Assembly (NCBI GenBank): GCA_030602615.1
Contig: JAUVZM010000013.1
Coordinates: 1-50,727, forward strand
Source of the DNA: a bacterium
GTDB lineage: Bacteria > Armatimonadota > Zipacnadia > Zipacnadales > Zipacnadaceae
DNA: 50,727 nt
Direction of reading: 5' to 3'
The translations under genes were made by a program, and so were the position numbers. The notes under the pieces were generated by a model. It was not told where the DNA came from and made no database searches. It saw nothing but the letters and a program-made list of their open reading frames with translations. Shown here piece by piece: positions 34,266-43,416 of the stretch. The stretch's first letter is position 1; each line of letters begins with the position of its first letter.

Positions 34266-36620
34266 CTATAGTGAATTGATATTGACCTCCGTACAGAACC
34301 GACAGCGATTGCCTACCTCACGGAGCCCCTCCAGTTCAAACTTACCCTCCAGCCGAATATCCTCGGACGAGGCGCCTACCATGACCTCAAACTCTCCTGG
34401 CTCCACAACCAGATTCATGTCCCTGTCATAATAAGACAACAGCTCGACCGGCAGCGCAAAGGTCAGTTTCTTCCTCTCACCAGGCTCGAGAGTGATACGC
34501 TGGAAGCCCTTGAGCTCTTTGCGAGGCCGGGTAACAGTAGCCACCAGATCGTGAATATACAGTTGCACCACCTCGTCACCAGCACGCTCGCCCACATTCT
34601 CTACCTCACAGCTTATCTGGATCTCCTCCTCATCCTGCGCCTGTTCGGGCGCGATCTCCAGGTCGCTGTAGGCAAACTCCGTATAGCTAAGTCCGTAGCC
34701 GAAGGGATAGAGCGGCTCGCGGGGGGTCGCTAGGTACCGGCCGAACTCAGCCGAAGACGAGCGACGCTGGTCATAGGTGGTAGGAGCCTGACCGACGGTG
34801 CGCAGCAGCGAAACAGGAAGCTTGCCACCGGGATTGTAGTCGCCAAACAGCACCTCCGCCACCGCGTTGCCACCCTCTTCGCCGGGTAGCCATGCCTCAA
34901 GTATCGCCGGTATGTTCTCGGCTATCCATTCGATGGTGAGCGGACGGCCATTTACTAGCACAGCTACTATCGGCTTGCCCGTCTCGTGCAACGCTTTGAG
35001 CAACTCTTTCTGGACGCCGGGCAGATCCAGTTCAGCCCGATCCAGGTTCTCACCGGAAGTACCATCCTTGTGCAGCGCCGACCTGCCCCCCACCACAGCA
35101 ATTACCACATCACAGTCGGCGGCCGCCTGAAGGGCCTCGTCAAAGCCCTCCGTCGAGTTGTCCATTACATCACAGCCCAGTGCGTAGCGGACTTCCGTAT
35201 CGGCCGAGACGTGCTGCTCGATACCCTCCAGAATGCTTACGATCCTGACCGCGTCGCCCTCCGACCTCTTATACACTGTGTAAGCGTAGTCTCCGTGCAG
35301 ATTGTGGGTACTGGCAGCATTGGGACCCACCACAGCGATAGAATCAACAGTCTTGTCCAGCGGCAGCAAGTTCTGCTCGTTCTTCAGCAGGGTAATCGAG
35401 CGGCGAGCTGCTTTGCGAGCCACCGCCCGGTGCTCGGGAAGATCGAAGATCTTGTTGACCTCGCCCGCCGGGACATATGGATCATCGAACAGACCCAGCA
35501 AGAACTTCAGCCGCAGGTGACGACGAACCGACTGGTCCACTATCTCTTCGGGGAATTCGCCGCCCCTGATAGCCTCGATTAGCCCCTCGGCGTAGCAGTC
35601 TGGGGCGGGGATCTCTATATCGAGCCCGGCCCCCAGAGCCTGCTTGCCGGCTTCGGTGGCATCGGCGGCCGTGAAGTGGCGCCTGTACAACATCCCGATC
35701 ACTCCCCAGTCAGCCACCACGATTCCTTCGAATCCCCACTCACCACGCAATATGTTGGTCAGCAGTTCCTTAGAGGCGGCACAGGGCACTCCGTCAATCT
35801 CGTGATAGGCGGCCATTACTGACTGGGCGTGGCCCTCTTTGACAGCAGCTTCGAAGGGAAATAGGAAGACGTCGCGCAACTCGCGCAGGCCGACGTGCAC
35901 TGGCGCGCAGTTGCGCCCGCCCTCCGAGAAGCTGTACGCGACATAGTGCTTGAGGGTGGCTATGATTCCCTCACTAAGATCCTCGCCCCCCAAGCCCCGG
36001 ACAAAGGCCGTCGCCATCCGCGCGACCAGATAGGGGTCTTCGCCCAGAGTTTCTTCGGTCCGCCCCCAGCGGGGATCCCGCGCCACCTCCAGCACCGGCG
36101 AATACATCAGATGACTGCCGGTGGCCCGGGCCTGCTGCCTGATGATATCAGTCATCTGGGATTCCAGTTCCGGAGACCAGGTGGCCGCCATTCCGATGGC
36201 CTGAGGAAAGTGCGTAGCTCCCAGACAGACAAATCCACTGAGGCATTCGTCGTTGACGATTGCGGGGATGCCCAGGCGCGTCTCCTCTACCAGAAACCGC
36301 TGGACAGCGTTAATGTTCTCGGCTGTCTTTTCGGCAGGCTGTTCAACAGCGCCGGCTGACAGCGCAATCTGGCCGATGCCGCCGGCCAGACGCTCCTCGA
36401 GTTTGTCGCGGGATATCTGGTTGTCTTCCGTCAATTGCTGAACCATATACCCAGTCAACTGCGCCATTTTTTCCTCGAGCGTCATTTCTTCTAGAAGTTC
36501 CTCAATTCGTGCTTGCTGTTCTGAGTTGAGTTCGAACAATGTGGGCACCCCCGTATGCAAAATATCACGACAAAAGCCCTGGACCTTTCGCCAGAACTCT
36601 TCGGTCTCCTTCTGCATCAT
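34266..36620 (-). CDS. Glycoside hydrolase family 3 (beta-glucosidase/xylosidase type)
   Basis: 784 residues from ATG 36620; the longer frame from a TTG at 36674 adds 18 residues of no family character. GH3 N-terminal barrel: LTLEEKMAQL-like start, SPVLEVARDPRWGRTEETLGEDP, GIIATLKHYVAYS, and the nucleophile Asp in GIVVADWGVIG. The alpha/beta sandwich follows (IAVVGPNAAS, VVGGRSALHKDGTSGENLDRA) and a fibronectin-III-like C-terminal domain (GDEVVQLYIHDLVATVTRP). There is no signal peptide, so it probably hydrolyses imported oligosaccharides in the cytosol from the non-reducing end. Sugar specificity is not readable. Confidence 0.93.
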   Translation of the reverse strand: MMQKETEEFWRKVQGFCRDILHTGVPTLFELNSEQQARIEELLEEMTLEEKMAQLTGYMVQQLTEDNQISRDKLEERLAGGIGQIALSAGAVEQPAEKTAENINAVQRFLVEETRLGIPAIVNDECLSGFVCLGATHFPQAIGMAATWSPELESQMTDIIRQQARATGSHLMYSPVLEVARDPRWGRTEETLGEDPYLVARMATAFVRGLGGEDLSEGIIATLKHYVAYSFSEGGRNCAPVHVGLRELRDVFLFPFEAAVKEGHAQSVMAAYHEIDGVPCAASKELLTNILRGEWGFEGIVVADWGVIGMLYRRHFTAADATEAGKQALGAGLDIEIPAPDCYAEGLIEAIRGGEFPEEIVDQSVRRHLRLKFLLGLFDDPYVPAGEVNKIFDLPEHRAVARKAARRSITLLKNEQNLLPLDKTVDSIAVVGPNAASTHNLHGDYAYTVYKRSEGDAVRIVSILEGIEQHVSADTEVRYALGCDVMDNSTEGFDEALQAAADCDVVIAVVGGRSALHKDGTSGENLDRAELDLPGVQKELLKALHETGKPIVAVLVNGRPLTIEWIAENIPAILEAWLPGEEGGNAVAEVLFGDYNPGGKLPVSLLRTVGQAPTTYDQRRSSSAEFGRYLATPREPLYPFGYGLSYTEFAYSDLEIAPEQAQDEEEIQISCEVENVGERAGDEVVQLYIHDLVATVTRPRKELKGFQRITLEPGERKKLTFALPVELLSYYDRDMNLVVEPGEFEVMVGASSEDIRLEGKFELEGLREVGNRCRFCTEVNINSL

Positions 36621-36806
36621 CCCCCGACTACCTGCACCGTCCGCGAGTATCAACCCACCCCATTCACGGCGCAATACTCGTCTACCGCCATTAGCAGGCG
36701 GTCCTGCTCAACTCCCGCCCGTTTGATATGGGGAATCCGGGGTGGATAGCTAACGCTCTACTGTGGGCATTTACCAGTAGCCAACTACTTAAGGCAGACG
36801 ACGGGC

Positions 36807-38435
36807 CTACCAACCTTCTATCGGGGTGTACCTGGTAAAGGAGAAACCGCACCATGTTGTTATGTCGTACTTCCCCAAGAGCCTATCTTGCTTTTCGTAG
36901 GTCGGTCGGGGCTCCTTGCCCAGATGCCAGATATTGGCCACCCTATCTCGGGGTATCGCCGCCGCATCCCAAAAGCCGTAGCCGTCGGCGCCCTCATCAA
37001 GGCATTCCTGCAAAAAGGCGCAATACCGGGCAGGATCGGCCGCAAAGCGCTCCCACAGATAGAACATCGGCCACATACGGACATTCTCCCGCCCAGCCAG
37101 TCCCTCGAAGTATTGGTAGTCCAGGTCTTCTGGTCCACCCTCGGAGTGGTCGCCATATTGGTCATACTCGTGACCCATGATGAATAGATCATCAACTATC
37201 CCTTCGGCCACCCAGGTAGCTATGTCCATACCAAAGCGCCGGTTCAGTTCGGCGGTGCCATGCATCATCGGGCCTAGCTTACACTGCGGCCCAATGGCCT
37301 CTTTGACCTGTCGCATGAAGGTGGTGACCACCTGGGCGGTATGATCCAGCCAGCGGGGGTCACTTTCGGGAAGCTGGCGTGGGTCTTCGCCGTACTGCTC
37401 CTGGAAGCTCGCCACTACCGGCGGGTCATATAGCACTACCGGGCAGCCGCGAATGAAACACGGTGAGATTCCGTCCGGCCCGAGAGCAGCCAACTCTGCA
37501 TAGAACTGGCACAGGTGCTCACGCACCTCCGGATAAGCCACGCTCAAAGACGCCACTGCCTCCCCGTTAGGCCCCACCATCCGAAACTCAGGGTGTTCAG
37601 CGAAGAACTTCGAGTCCCTGGGGCCATCCACGGGAGCTACATAGCCGTAGAGGCCCAAGCGAATGTACAGATAGACCTCCCACTGCCGGTCGTGGGCATA
37701 ATCTATCATCGCTTTGATTGGGTTCACCCCCCACTGCTCCCATTGCTTGAGGTTACTGAGGAACCTCTGTGTGTATTGTGCGGTTGAGCTCGAGCCATGC
37801 TGGGTTGTCTCGCCGAAAGTGGTGCCTATCTGGGTCGGACCGCCACAGACATCGCCGCCGGCGCAGCCGTAGATCATCACCTTGGCGCAAGAATCCTGGG
37901 GGACATGCTCCAGCGATTCAAACAGGTCGTCGGGCGAGTTGTGAACAGTCCACATCGCACCCAGGTCTCGGCTAAACATCATCGGCCAGCGGACCTCCCG
38001 CTGGTCAACAGTCGCCTCCACCGGCACCAAGCGAATGGCCAGGAGGTACGCACTCGGGGGCCCCGCTATAATCAGATCCTGGCCGGTCAGGTCAACCTCC
38101 CGCCATAGGACCTCCTCAGCGCTGTACCACTCCTCTTTCTTACCGCCCTCCCGGACAGGTTCACAGACATCGTAGCAGCGATCGTCGCTGCACTTGACCC
38201 GGAGCCTCGAATATCGGCTAACGAACGATACGCGATAATGACCAGCCACATCCAGCCGAATGGTCAGTGGGCCGGGCTCACCATTGGATAGCAGGGCCTT
38301 ACCGGGTCCTATTTCCTCCAGCGTATAGTCGATAATGCGCCAGTGGTCGGGCTTGTTTGTCGTAGCCAGTTGTCCGTCTAACACCTGGTCTGGTATGTTA
38401 GTAATCAGCACTTCCTCACGGTCGGATTGCGACAT
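36807..38435 (-). CDS. TIM-barrel glycoside-hydrolase-like protein with N-terminal beta domain
   Basis: 542 residues from ATG 38435, fixed by AAAGGAGAT at 38441-38449; the frame is open 66 bp further. An N-terminal beta-sandwich (about 1-150) precedes a barrel-like region with WEVYLYIRLGLYGYVAP, LGPDGISPCFIRGCP and MWPMFYLWERFA. It resembles uncharacterised hydrolase-like proteins of saccharolytic Armatimonadota and Planctomycetes. There is no signal peptide. The function is presumed to be carbohydrate-related from fold and from the neighbouring GH3 gene on the same strand. Confidence 0.55.
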   Translation of the reverse strand: MSQSDREEVLITNIPDQVLDGQLATTNKPDHWRIIDYTLEEIGPGKALLSNGEPGPLTIRLDVAGHYRVSFVSRYSRLRVKCSDDRCYDVCEPVREGGKKEEWYSAEEVLWREVDLTGQDLIIAGPPSAYLLAIRLVPVEATVDQREVRWPMMFSRDLGAMWTVHNSPDDLFESLEHVPQDSCAKVMIYGCAGGDVCGGPTQIGTTFGETTQHGSSSTAQYTQRFLSNLKQWEQWGVNPIKAMIDYAHDRQWEVYLYIRLGLYGYVAPVDGPRDSKFFAEHPEFRMVGPNGEAVASLSVAYPEVREHLCQFYAELAALGPDGISPCFIRGCPVVLYDPPVVASFQEQYGEDPRQLPESDPRWLDHTAQVVTTFMRQVKEAIGPQCKLGPMMHGTAELNRRFGMDIATWVAEGIVDDLFIMGHEYDQYGDHSEGGPEDLDYQYFEGLAGRENVRMWPMFYLWERFAADPARYCAFLQECLDEGADGYGFWDAAAIPRDRVANIWHLGKEPRPTYEKQDRLLGKYDITTWCGFSFTRYTPIEGW

Positions 38436-38514
38436 TCTTGATCTCCTTTCGTGACTACTCACTTTCTGGCTTTGGTTTGTGCTATAGCGAGACAGTTGCA
38501 AAAGCTACTCATAC

Positions 38515-38541
38515 CTTATAGCAGGGGGGGCTTGACGTCAA
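38515..38541 (-). promoter_or_regulatory. Probable promoter of the TIM-barrel gene, leftward
   Basis: On the minus strand TTGACG (38541-38536) is followed after 15 bp by TATAAG (38520-38515). Both boxes are near consensus but the spacer is short. The -35 box lies in a perfect palindrome, TTGACGTCAA (38532-38541), which could be a regulator site. Confidence 0.45.
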
Positions 38542-38866
38542 CTGGGCAGTATGCTGGCATCATCCCTAGCAGTTAAGCAATTACAGCCGGATTCCTCATG
38601 TCAAACGGGGAGGAACCGAGCAAGGCCGCCTGGTCAGGCATTATAGTCACCGTCTTTGATGTAGCCCTATTCACTGCGTACTACCCCTGCCTGGTGTTGT
38701 CCGCATTCACCGTTCTGCGCTTAGCATCGTGTCGCTGGCCGTTGTTGTCTGTCGTTGTATGCTGTTTCTGAATGCTCAATCCCGCCCCATTTGCTTTTCT
38801 CCCCGAGTTCTTTCTCACTTTCTTTCAACCCGGCCGGCCCACAATAGTCAGCGCTCCTTGTCCGCG

Positions 38867-38966
38867 ACTATATCTGGTGCGCCCGCCGCCAGCTCTCTCA
38901 GATACACCGGCCTTCTTCACCCGATTCTACCTGGCAATATAGTACCAGTCCTGATTCATCCCTGAA
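38867..38966 (-). pseudogene. Duplicated 3' fragment of the URO-D gene
   Basis: 100 bp that align without gaps to 40909-41008, with 12 mismatches by eye. On the minus strand it encodes the last 32 residues of the URO-D-like protein (RDESGLVLYCQVES in both) with an internal TAG in place of Trp, then the same terminal AHQI and stop. With no body upstream it is a non-functional copy. It marks the left border of the DUF4838 segment. Confidence 0.85.
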
Positions 38967-39019
38967 AAAGAACCCTCAATTCAATGTCCATGAATATAGG
39001 GGGCTAGCACACTGCCCTC

Positions 39020-39047
39020 TTGACATGGACTCCCCTCCCGCTATAAT
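39020..39047 (+). promoter_or_regulatory. Consensus sigma-70 promoter of the DUF4838 gene
   Basis: TTGACA (39020-39025), 16-bp spacer, TATAAT (39042-39047): both boxes match consensus. Transcription should begin near 39054, giving a leader of about 110 bases. It lies within the segment between the direct repeats, so the gene seems to have arrived with its own promoter. Confidence 0.8.
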
Positions 39048-39166
39048 GCTATGAGTAGCTGTCGCAACAGTCTCGCATTCAACAGCACCGGCTACCTGTA
39101 GGGTAGTTGTTGGTCGCAAGGGATCAGCTTCAACACTATTTCTATGCACAAAGAGAAGCCGCAACC

Positions 39167-40909
39167 ATGGAGACTAAGCCACCCAAAATCAAGTTAGCTA
39201 GCAGCCAGCAATCCAATTATACCATAGTGCTCGCCTCCGATTGCTCGCCCTCGGAGCAGTACGCCGCCGAGGAGCTACAGGGATTTCTGAAGCAGATTAG
39301 TAGAGCGGAACTGCCCATCTCGCACACACCAGTTGGTGGCCCGATGGTCGTGGTAGGGAACGGTCCCGCCGTGGAGGAGCTGCCGGTAGATATTGACTTT
39401 GGTGCGCTCGGTGATGAAGGATTTGTGATTAAGACAGTGGGCCCGAACCTCGTACTTGCCGGCGGCCGGCTACGAGGTACCTTGTATGCCTGCTACGAAT
39501 TTCTGGACAGATTTTTGGGCTGTCGGTGGTTTACGCCTGAGGTCAGTCATATACCCAATCATGACACAATAGAGCTACTCGATATCGACTACCAAAAGAT
39601 ACCGGCGCTGGAATATCGCGATACAGACTACTACGAGGCCTGTGAGGCCGAGTGGGCCGCTCGTAACCGGCTAAACGGCCATTTCGCCGACCTGCAGCAG
39701 AAACACGGCGGGCACATAACCTACGAGGGATTCGTGCATACTTTCAATGGCCTGGTCCCGCCAGAGGAGTATTTTGAGGATCATCCTGAATACTTCTCCG
39801 AGATTGATGGGCAACGTACGTGTGAGCAGGCGCAGCTTTGCCTGACCAATCCAGAGGTAGTCGAAATTGCAACAGACCGGGTGCGTCAATGGCTGCGGCA
39901 GAATCCTGAGGCGAGCATTGTCTCGGTCTCCCAGAACGATTCGTATGGGTATTGCCAGTGTGATGAGTGCCAGGCACTGGCTGAGCACGAAGGCAGCCAA
40001 TCCGGGCCCATGTTGCACTTTGTCAACCAGATAGCCGACAATATTAGGGACGAATTCCCCCAGGCAGCCGTGGATACTCTAGCTTATCAATACAGCCGCA
40101 AACCCCCGAAGCACGTGCGCCCGCGTGGCAATGTTATAGTGCGGCTGTGCAGCATTGAGTGTTGCTTCACCCACCCCTTGGCGAGCTGTGACTTGCAGAA
40201 CAACCGGCTGTTCACCGAGGATATACAGCGGTGGGCGGAAATATGCAACCGACTATATGTATGGGACTATGTAACCAACTTTTATCATTTTCTTCTACCC
40301 TTTCCTAACCTGTACAGCCTCCAGCCTAATGTTAACTTCTTCATTGGGCACAATGTCAAAGGGCTATTTGAAGAAGGTAACTCGACCAAGGGCGGGGAAT
40401 TTGGCCGACTGCGCTCCTATCTGGTGGCCAGGTGCTTGTGGGACCCTCACTGCGACTGGGAACAGCAGATGGACGAGTTCCTCCAAGCCTACTATGGGCC
40501 AGCCGCTAAGCCCATTCGTCAGTATATCGACATGTTGCACCAAAAAGTGGCCCAAGACAATATCCATCTGGGCGGCTGTGAGAGCAGTAACGTACTGGCC
40601 ATCCCTACCTCAGCGCATCTGACAGAAGAGACTATCATGGCGGCTGATAAGTTCTTTGATGGCGCTGAGGCCGCAGTGGCTGACGATCCCAAGCTACTCT
40701 TGCGAGTCAGGGCAGCCCGGCTGTCGGTTCAGTTCGTCAAGATTGTCAGAAGAGATGAGTTCCTGCCAGACTGGTTGGAATACCAGTCGCTGGTCAAACA
40801 GTTCGCTGAAGTGGCCCGGCAGTGCGATGTGCAAAAGATGGGTTTTGCATATGAACCACCAGGCTTGGAGTCCTGGTTGCAATCGCTGCCGGCCAGCGGC
40901 GGGGAGTAA
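39167..40909 (+). CDS. DUF4838 family protein (alpha-glucuronidase-N-like domain)
   Basis: 580 residues from ATG 39167; a TTG at 39107 is in frame but adds an uncharacteristic start. The N-terminal ~120 residues (IVLASDCSPSEQYAAEELQGFLKQIS, YACYEFLDRFLGCRWFTPE, given here as separate phrases) form the small domain also found before GH67 alpha-glucuronidases. The DUF4838 region follows, with VSVSQNDSYGYCQCDECQA and HNVKGLFEEGN. It is expected to be carbohydrate-active, with no signal peptide seen. Its TAA (40907-40909) abuts the stop of the convergent URO-D gene with no base between. It is flanked by 100-bp repeats of that gene's end. Confidence 0.85.
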   Translation: METKPPKIKLASSQQSNYTIVLASDCSPSEQYAAEELQGFLKQISRAELPISHTPVGGPMVVVGNGPAVEELPVDIDFGALGDEGFVIKTVGPNLVLAGGRLRGTLYACYEFLDRFLGCRWFTPEVSHIPNHDTIELLDIDYQKIPALEYRDTDYYEACEAEWAARNRLNGHFADLQQKHGGHITYEGFVHTFNGLVPPEEYFEDHPEYFSEIDGQRTCEQAQLCLTNPEVVEIATDRVRQWLRQNPEASIVSVSQNDSYGYCQCDECQALAEHEGSQSGPMLHFVNQIADNIRDEFPQAAVDTLAYQYSRKPPKHVRPRGNVIVRLCSIECCFTHPLASCDLQNNRLFTEDIQRWAEICNRLYVWDYVTNFYHFLLPFPNLYSLQPNVNFFIGHNVKGLFEEGNSTKGGEFGRLRSYLVARCLWDPHCDWEQQMDEFLQAYYGPAAKPIRQYIDMLHQKVAQDNIHLGGCESSNVLAIPTSAHLTEETIMAADKFFDGAEAAVADDPKLLLRVRAARLSVQFVKIVRRDEFLPDWLEYQSLVKQFAEVARQCDVQKMGFAYEPPGLESWLQSLPASGGE

Positions 40910-41008
40910 CTATATCTGGTGGGCCTGTTGCCAACTCTCCCAGACGCGCCGGCCTTCTTCAACCGATTCTACCTGGCAATATAGCACCAGTCCTGATTCA
41001 TCCTTGAA
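40909..41008 (-). repeat. Right, functional copy of the 100-bp repeat (end of URO-D gene)
   Basis: This is the genuine 3' end of the URO-D-like gene. The left, broken copy is at 38867-38966. The repeat begins on the last base of the DUF4838 stop codon, so the inserted segment ends almost exactly at that stop. Confidence 0.85.
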
Positions 41009-42043
41009 GCGCGGCACAAACTGTTCAGCCCAGGTCCGGAATGAACCGTACTTCCCACAGACATATCCGTAGGCATCACCGTAAAATGATTCCACAGCCA
41101 GCCGCCCCCGTAACTCTTCGAGATGCTCCTGGTAGTACTCCCAGCCGAACTGCGAACTGATTACCGCTACCTGCTCGGCGTCAGCCAGCGCCGGGTAGAC
41201 GTGTTCAAACCGCGAATGGATCAGTGAGCAAAAGTGAGTGTGGCCCACACCTCCGCACAGAGAGTTCACCAGGGCAAACACCGGCAGGCAAAACTCGTGG
41301 ATCATGCTCGGCGAGAGGTTGACAATCGAATCCTCGCCCACCCGCAGCCCCACACCCAGTACGCCGAAGTTAGTCACGTGTTCTGTAAGGGATTCACCGG
41401 TCAGTCCTCGGAACTTGAACTCCACCTCGGCTTGCAGTCTTGTACACATCTCAATCAGTTGGTGGCACAACTGGGGATTGTCTTTCAAATCAAGCAGGAA
41501 ATCTGAGCCACGCAGCTCCATTGCCATGGTAAGAGGGCCTGAGGGCATCGGCGCCACCACGTGCACCCACTCGGGTAGCCTCTGGCGATAGTACGTGAGG
41601 AACCGCTCGACCTGGGGGACAATGCCGGCATCCAGACTTGGTTTCTCCATCTGCGCGACTTGCTCGATGCTGGAGAAGACTGGCAGGGGTGCCGGCCCCA
41701 CGTCCTGCAATGTGGCTCCCATTATATCTGGCATAAACTGCTCGGCGCCCAGCATGCTGCTTAGGACAGCCTCGCCCAGATGATTGATAGCGACTATGGG
41801 AAGCAAATCTGAGCCGACGGCCAGTGTGTCACACAGGACTTGATATTGCGCTGCGAAGAAATGCTCTGGCTCCAACCACCGTTCGTATTCCAGCCCACTC
41901 ATATGCTCGGGGTTCACCACGTGGATGCCCAGCGGGATCCAGCCCTGCGGCTGCCAGGCAAAGGCCTGCTGGTGCCGCTGGCGCACGAGTGTAGTATGTC
42001 CAGGGTCGTACAGATCCGCCGGGTCGCCCGCTGCGCCGCTCAT
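40910..42043 (-). CDS. Uroporphyrinogen decarboxylase (URO-D)-like protein
   Basis: 377 residues from ATG 42043, which overlaps the aminotransferase stop (ATGA). The fold-level signs are the URO-D barrel with VAPMPSGPLTMAMELRG, MIHEFCLPVFALVNSLCGG and GVGHTHFCSLIHSRFEH; the last resembles the metal- or corrinoid-side segment of URO-D relatives such as MtaA-type methyltransferases. These relatives, abundant in this kind of genome, are not haem enzymes; many transfer methyl groups, others are uncharacterised. Operon order VOC, aminotransferase, URO-D suggests a small-molecule pathway rather than tetrapyrrole synthesis. Confidence 0.7.
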   Translation of the reverse strand: MSGAAGDPADLYDPGHTTLVRQRHQQAFAWQPQGWIPLGIHVVNPEHMSGLEYERWLEPEHFFAAQYQVLCDTLAVGSDLLPIVAINHLGEAVLSSMLGAEQFMPDIMGATLQDVGPAPLPVFSSIEQVAQMEKPSLDAGIVPQVERFLTYYRQRLPEWVHVVAPMPSGPLTMAMELRGSDFLLDLKDNPQLCHQLIEMCTRLQAEVEFKFRGLTGESLTEHVTNFGVLGVGLRVGEDSIVNLSPSMIHEFCLPVFALVNSLCGGVGHTHFCSLIHSRFEHVYPALADAEQVAVISSQFGWEYYQEHLEELRGRLAVESFYGDAYGYVCGKYGSFRTWAEQFVPRFKDESGLVLYCQVESVEEGRRVWESWQQAHQI

Positions 42044-43416
42044 ACGCAATCACCCAGTGCCTGCTCGATTAGCTCCAGGCCCTCGCAAAGAGCAGCCTCG
42101 GTGATACAAAGCGGGGGAGCAATCTTGAGCGTACCACGCATCGTCCTCAGCATAATTAACCCCATCTCCATACAACGTATAGTGACCGTGTCGGCCAGTG
42201 CTATGTCTAGCTCTGCGCTGTCGGGATCAATAAGGTGAACGCCCCAGACCAGGCCCTTACCATTAATCGTGCCGACGCGCGCTGGAAACCGGTCGCGCAG
42301 GCCCACCAGTCGCTCCCGAGCCACCGCCTCCAGCTCGGCAGCATTTTCCACCATCCCCTCATCACGAATCGCCTCAATATTGGCTATCGCTGCGGCCCCG
42401 CACAGTGGGTTGCCCGTGTGAGTGCTGCTCATCTGCCCGTGACCCGGCAGATCCAGGACCTCGGCACGGCCCACAACTGCTGACATCGGCAGCGAGGAGG
42501 TAATACTCTTGCCCAGGCACACCAGGTCGGGCGCAACGCCGTAGTGCTGGAAGCCAAACCACTTGCCAGTACGCCCAAAACCCGCCTGTATTTCATCGAA
42601 GACCAGCAAAACTTGGTGCTCACTGGCCCACTGGCGCAGTGCTTGGGCATACCCCCTCGGCATAAAGGCGACCGTCGGCCCCTGGAAGGTTTCTGATATT
42701 ACCCCAGCAAACATCTCGTCGGCAATTCCGGCCTCGCGTAGCGGCTCGAGACTCTCATCCAGATATTGCTGCCAGTAAGCAATGTCATCCTGTCTTTGTT
42801 CAGGATAGTCCGAGCTGTCAGGAAACAGGACATGGTGGAACCCAGGCGGCCCCGCGCCCATCCACTGCTGCTGCTCGGGAAAACCACCAGCGGCTTGCGC
42901 CGCCATCGTCCGACCGTGAAACGCCCCCTGGTAGGAAAGAATGTGGAATTTGCCCTCAGTGATCTGTTGGCCGTGAATGCGCGATAGCTTTATGGCCGCT
43001 TCGATAGCCTCAGCACCTGTAGTCAGCAGGAAAACCTTGTCCAGGTAGGGTGGAGTGATCTCGAGGATAGCTCTTACTGTACGCAATCGAACCTCCGAGG
43101 GATTCAGGTAGTTGTGCCACAAGTGCGCCTGTAGCTGGTCAGCAATCGCCTGGCCGATGCGCGGATGGGAGTGGCCGGCGTTGGCCAGTACCACTGAGGA
43201 GCTGAAATCTAGCCACTTATTGCCATAACCGTCCCAGACCTGAAAGCCCTCCGCCCGATCCCAGACCAGTGGCGAGAAATCTGACATTGAGCGGGGCTCT
43301 ATTTGCTTGAGCTGCTCAATCAGCTCCACGGAGCCAGGATGAGGTATGGCCGAGATTATACGGCGGTACTTTGTTTCAATCGGCACAAATTCGCTTATTG
43401 TTCCCTTCTGTTTCAT
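42040..43416 (-). CDS. Class III PLP-dependent aminotransferase
   Basis: 458 residues with the full class III pattern: GNKWLDFSSSVVLANAGHSHP at the substrate end (phrase positions about 60-80), LTTGAEAIEAAIKLSR for phosphate binding, YQGAFHGRTMAAQ, the Asp of LLVFDEIQAGFGRTG, and the PLP Lys in CLGKSITSSLP. Relatives include 4-aminobutyrate and acetylornithine aminotransferases; the substrate here is not readable. It overlaps the VOC gene upstream (ATGA) and the URO-D gene downstream (ATGA), so all three are translated together. Confidence 0.92.
   Translation of the reverse strand: MKQKGTISEFVPIETKYRRIISAIPHPGSVELIEQLKQIEPRSMSDFSPLVWDRAEGFQVWDGYGNKWLDFSSSVVLANAGHSHPRIGQAIADQLQAHLWHNYLNPSEVRLRTVRAILEITPPYLDKVFLLTTGAEAIEAAIKLSRIHGQQITEGKFHILSYQGAFHGRTMAAQAAGGFPEQQQWMGAGPPGFHHVLFPDSSDYPEQRQDDIAYWQQYLDESLEPLREAGIADEMFAGVISETFQGPTVAFMPRGYAQALRQWASEHQVLLVFDEIQAGFGRTGKWFGFQHYGVAPDLVCLGKSITSSLPMSAVVGRAEVLDLPGHGQMSSTHTGNPLCGAAAIANIEAIRDEGMVENAAELEAVARERLVGLRDRFPARVGTINGKGLVWGVHLIDPDSAELDIALADTVTIRCMEMGLIMLRTMRGTLKIAPPLCITEAALCEGLELIEQALGDCV

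Larger units (their letters stand above)
38436..39166. other. Long divergent intergenic region with two promoters and a gene scar
   Basis: 731 bp. It contains a leftward promoter (38515-38541), a 100-bp remnant of the URO-D gene end (38867-38966) and an excellent rightward promoter (39020-39047). A 57-codon plus-strand frame at 38598-38771 is probably chance. The remainder shows nothing recognisable. Confidence 0.55.

Noticed and set aside
38532-38541. Perfect palindrome TTGACGTCAA as an operator
   Set aside because: Ten bases overlapping a probable -35 box arise easily by chance, and no matching regulator gene is nearby.
38598-38771. 57-codon plus-strand frame with a hydrophobic part
   Set aside because: No ribosome-binding site, unusual Cys-rich end, and it lies in a region rich in scars; too little support for a gene.
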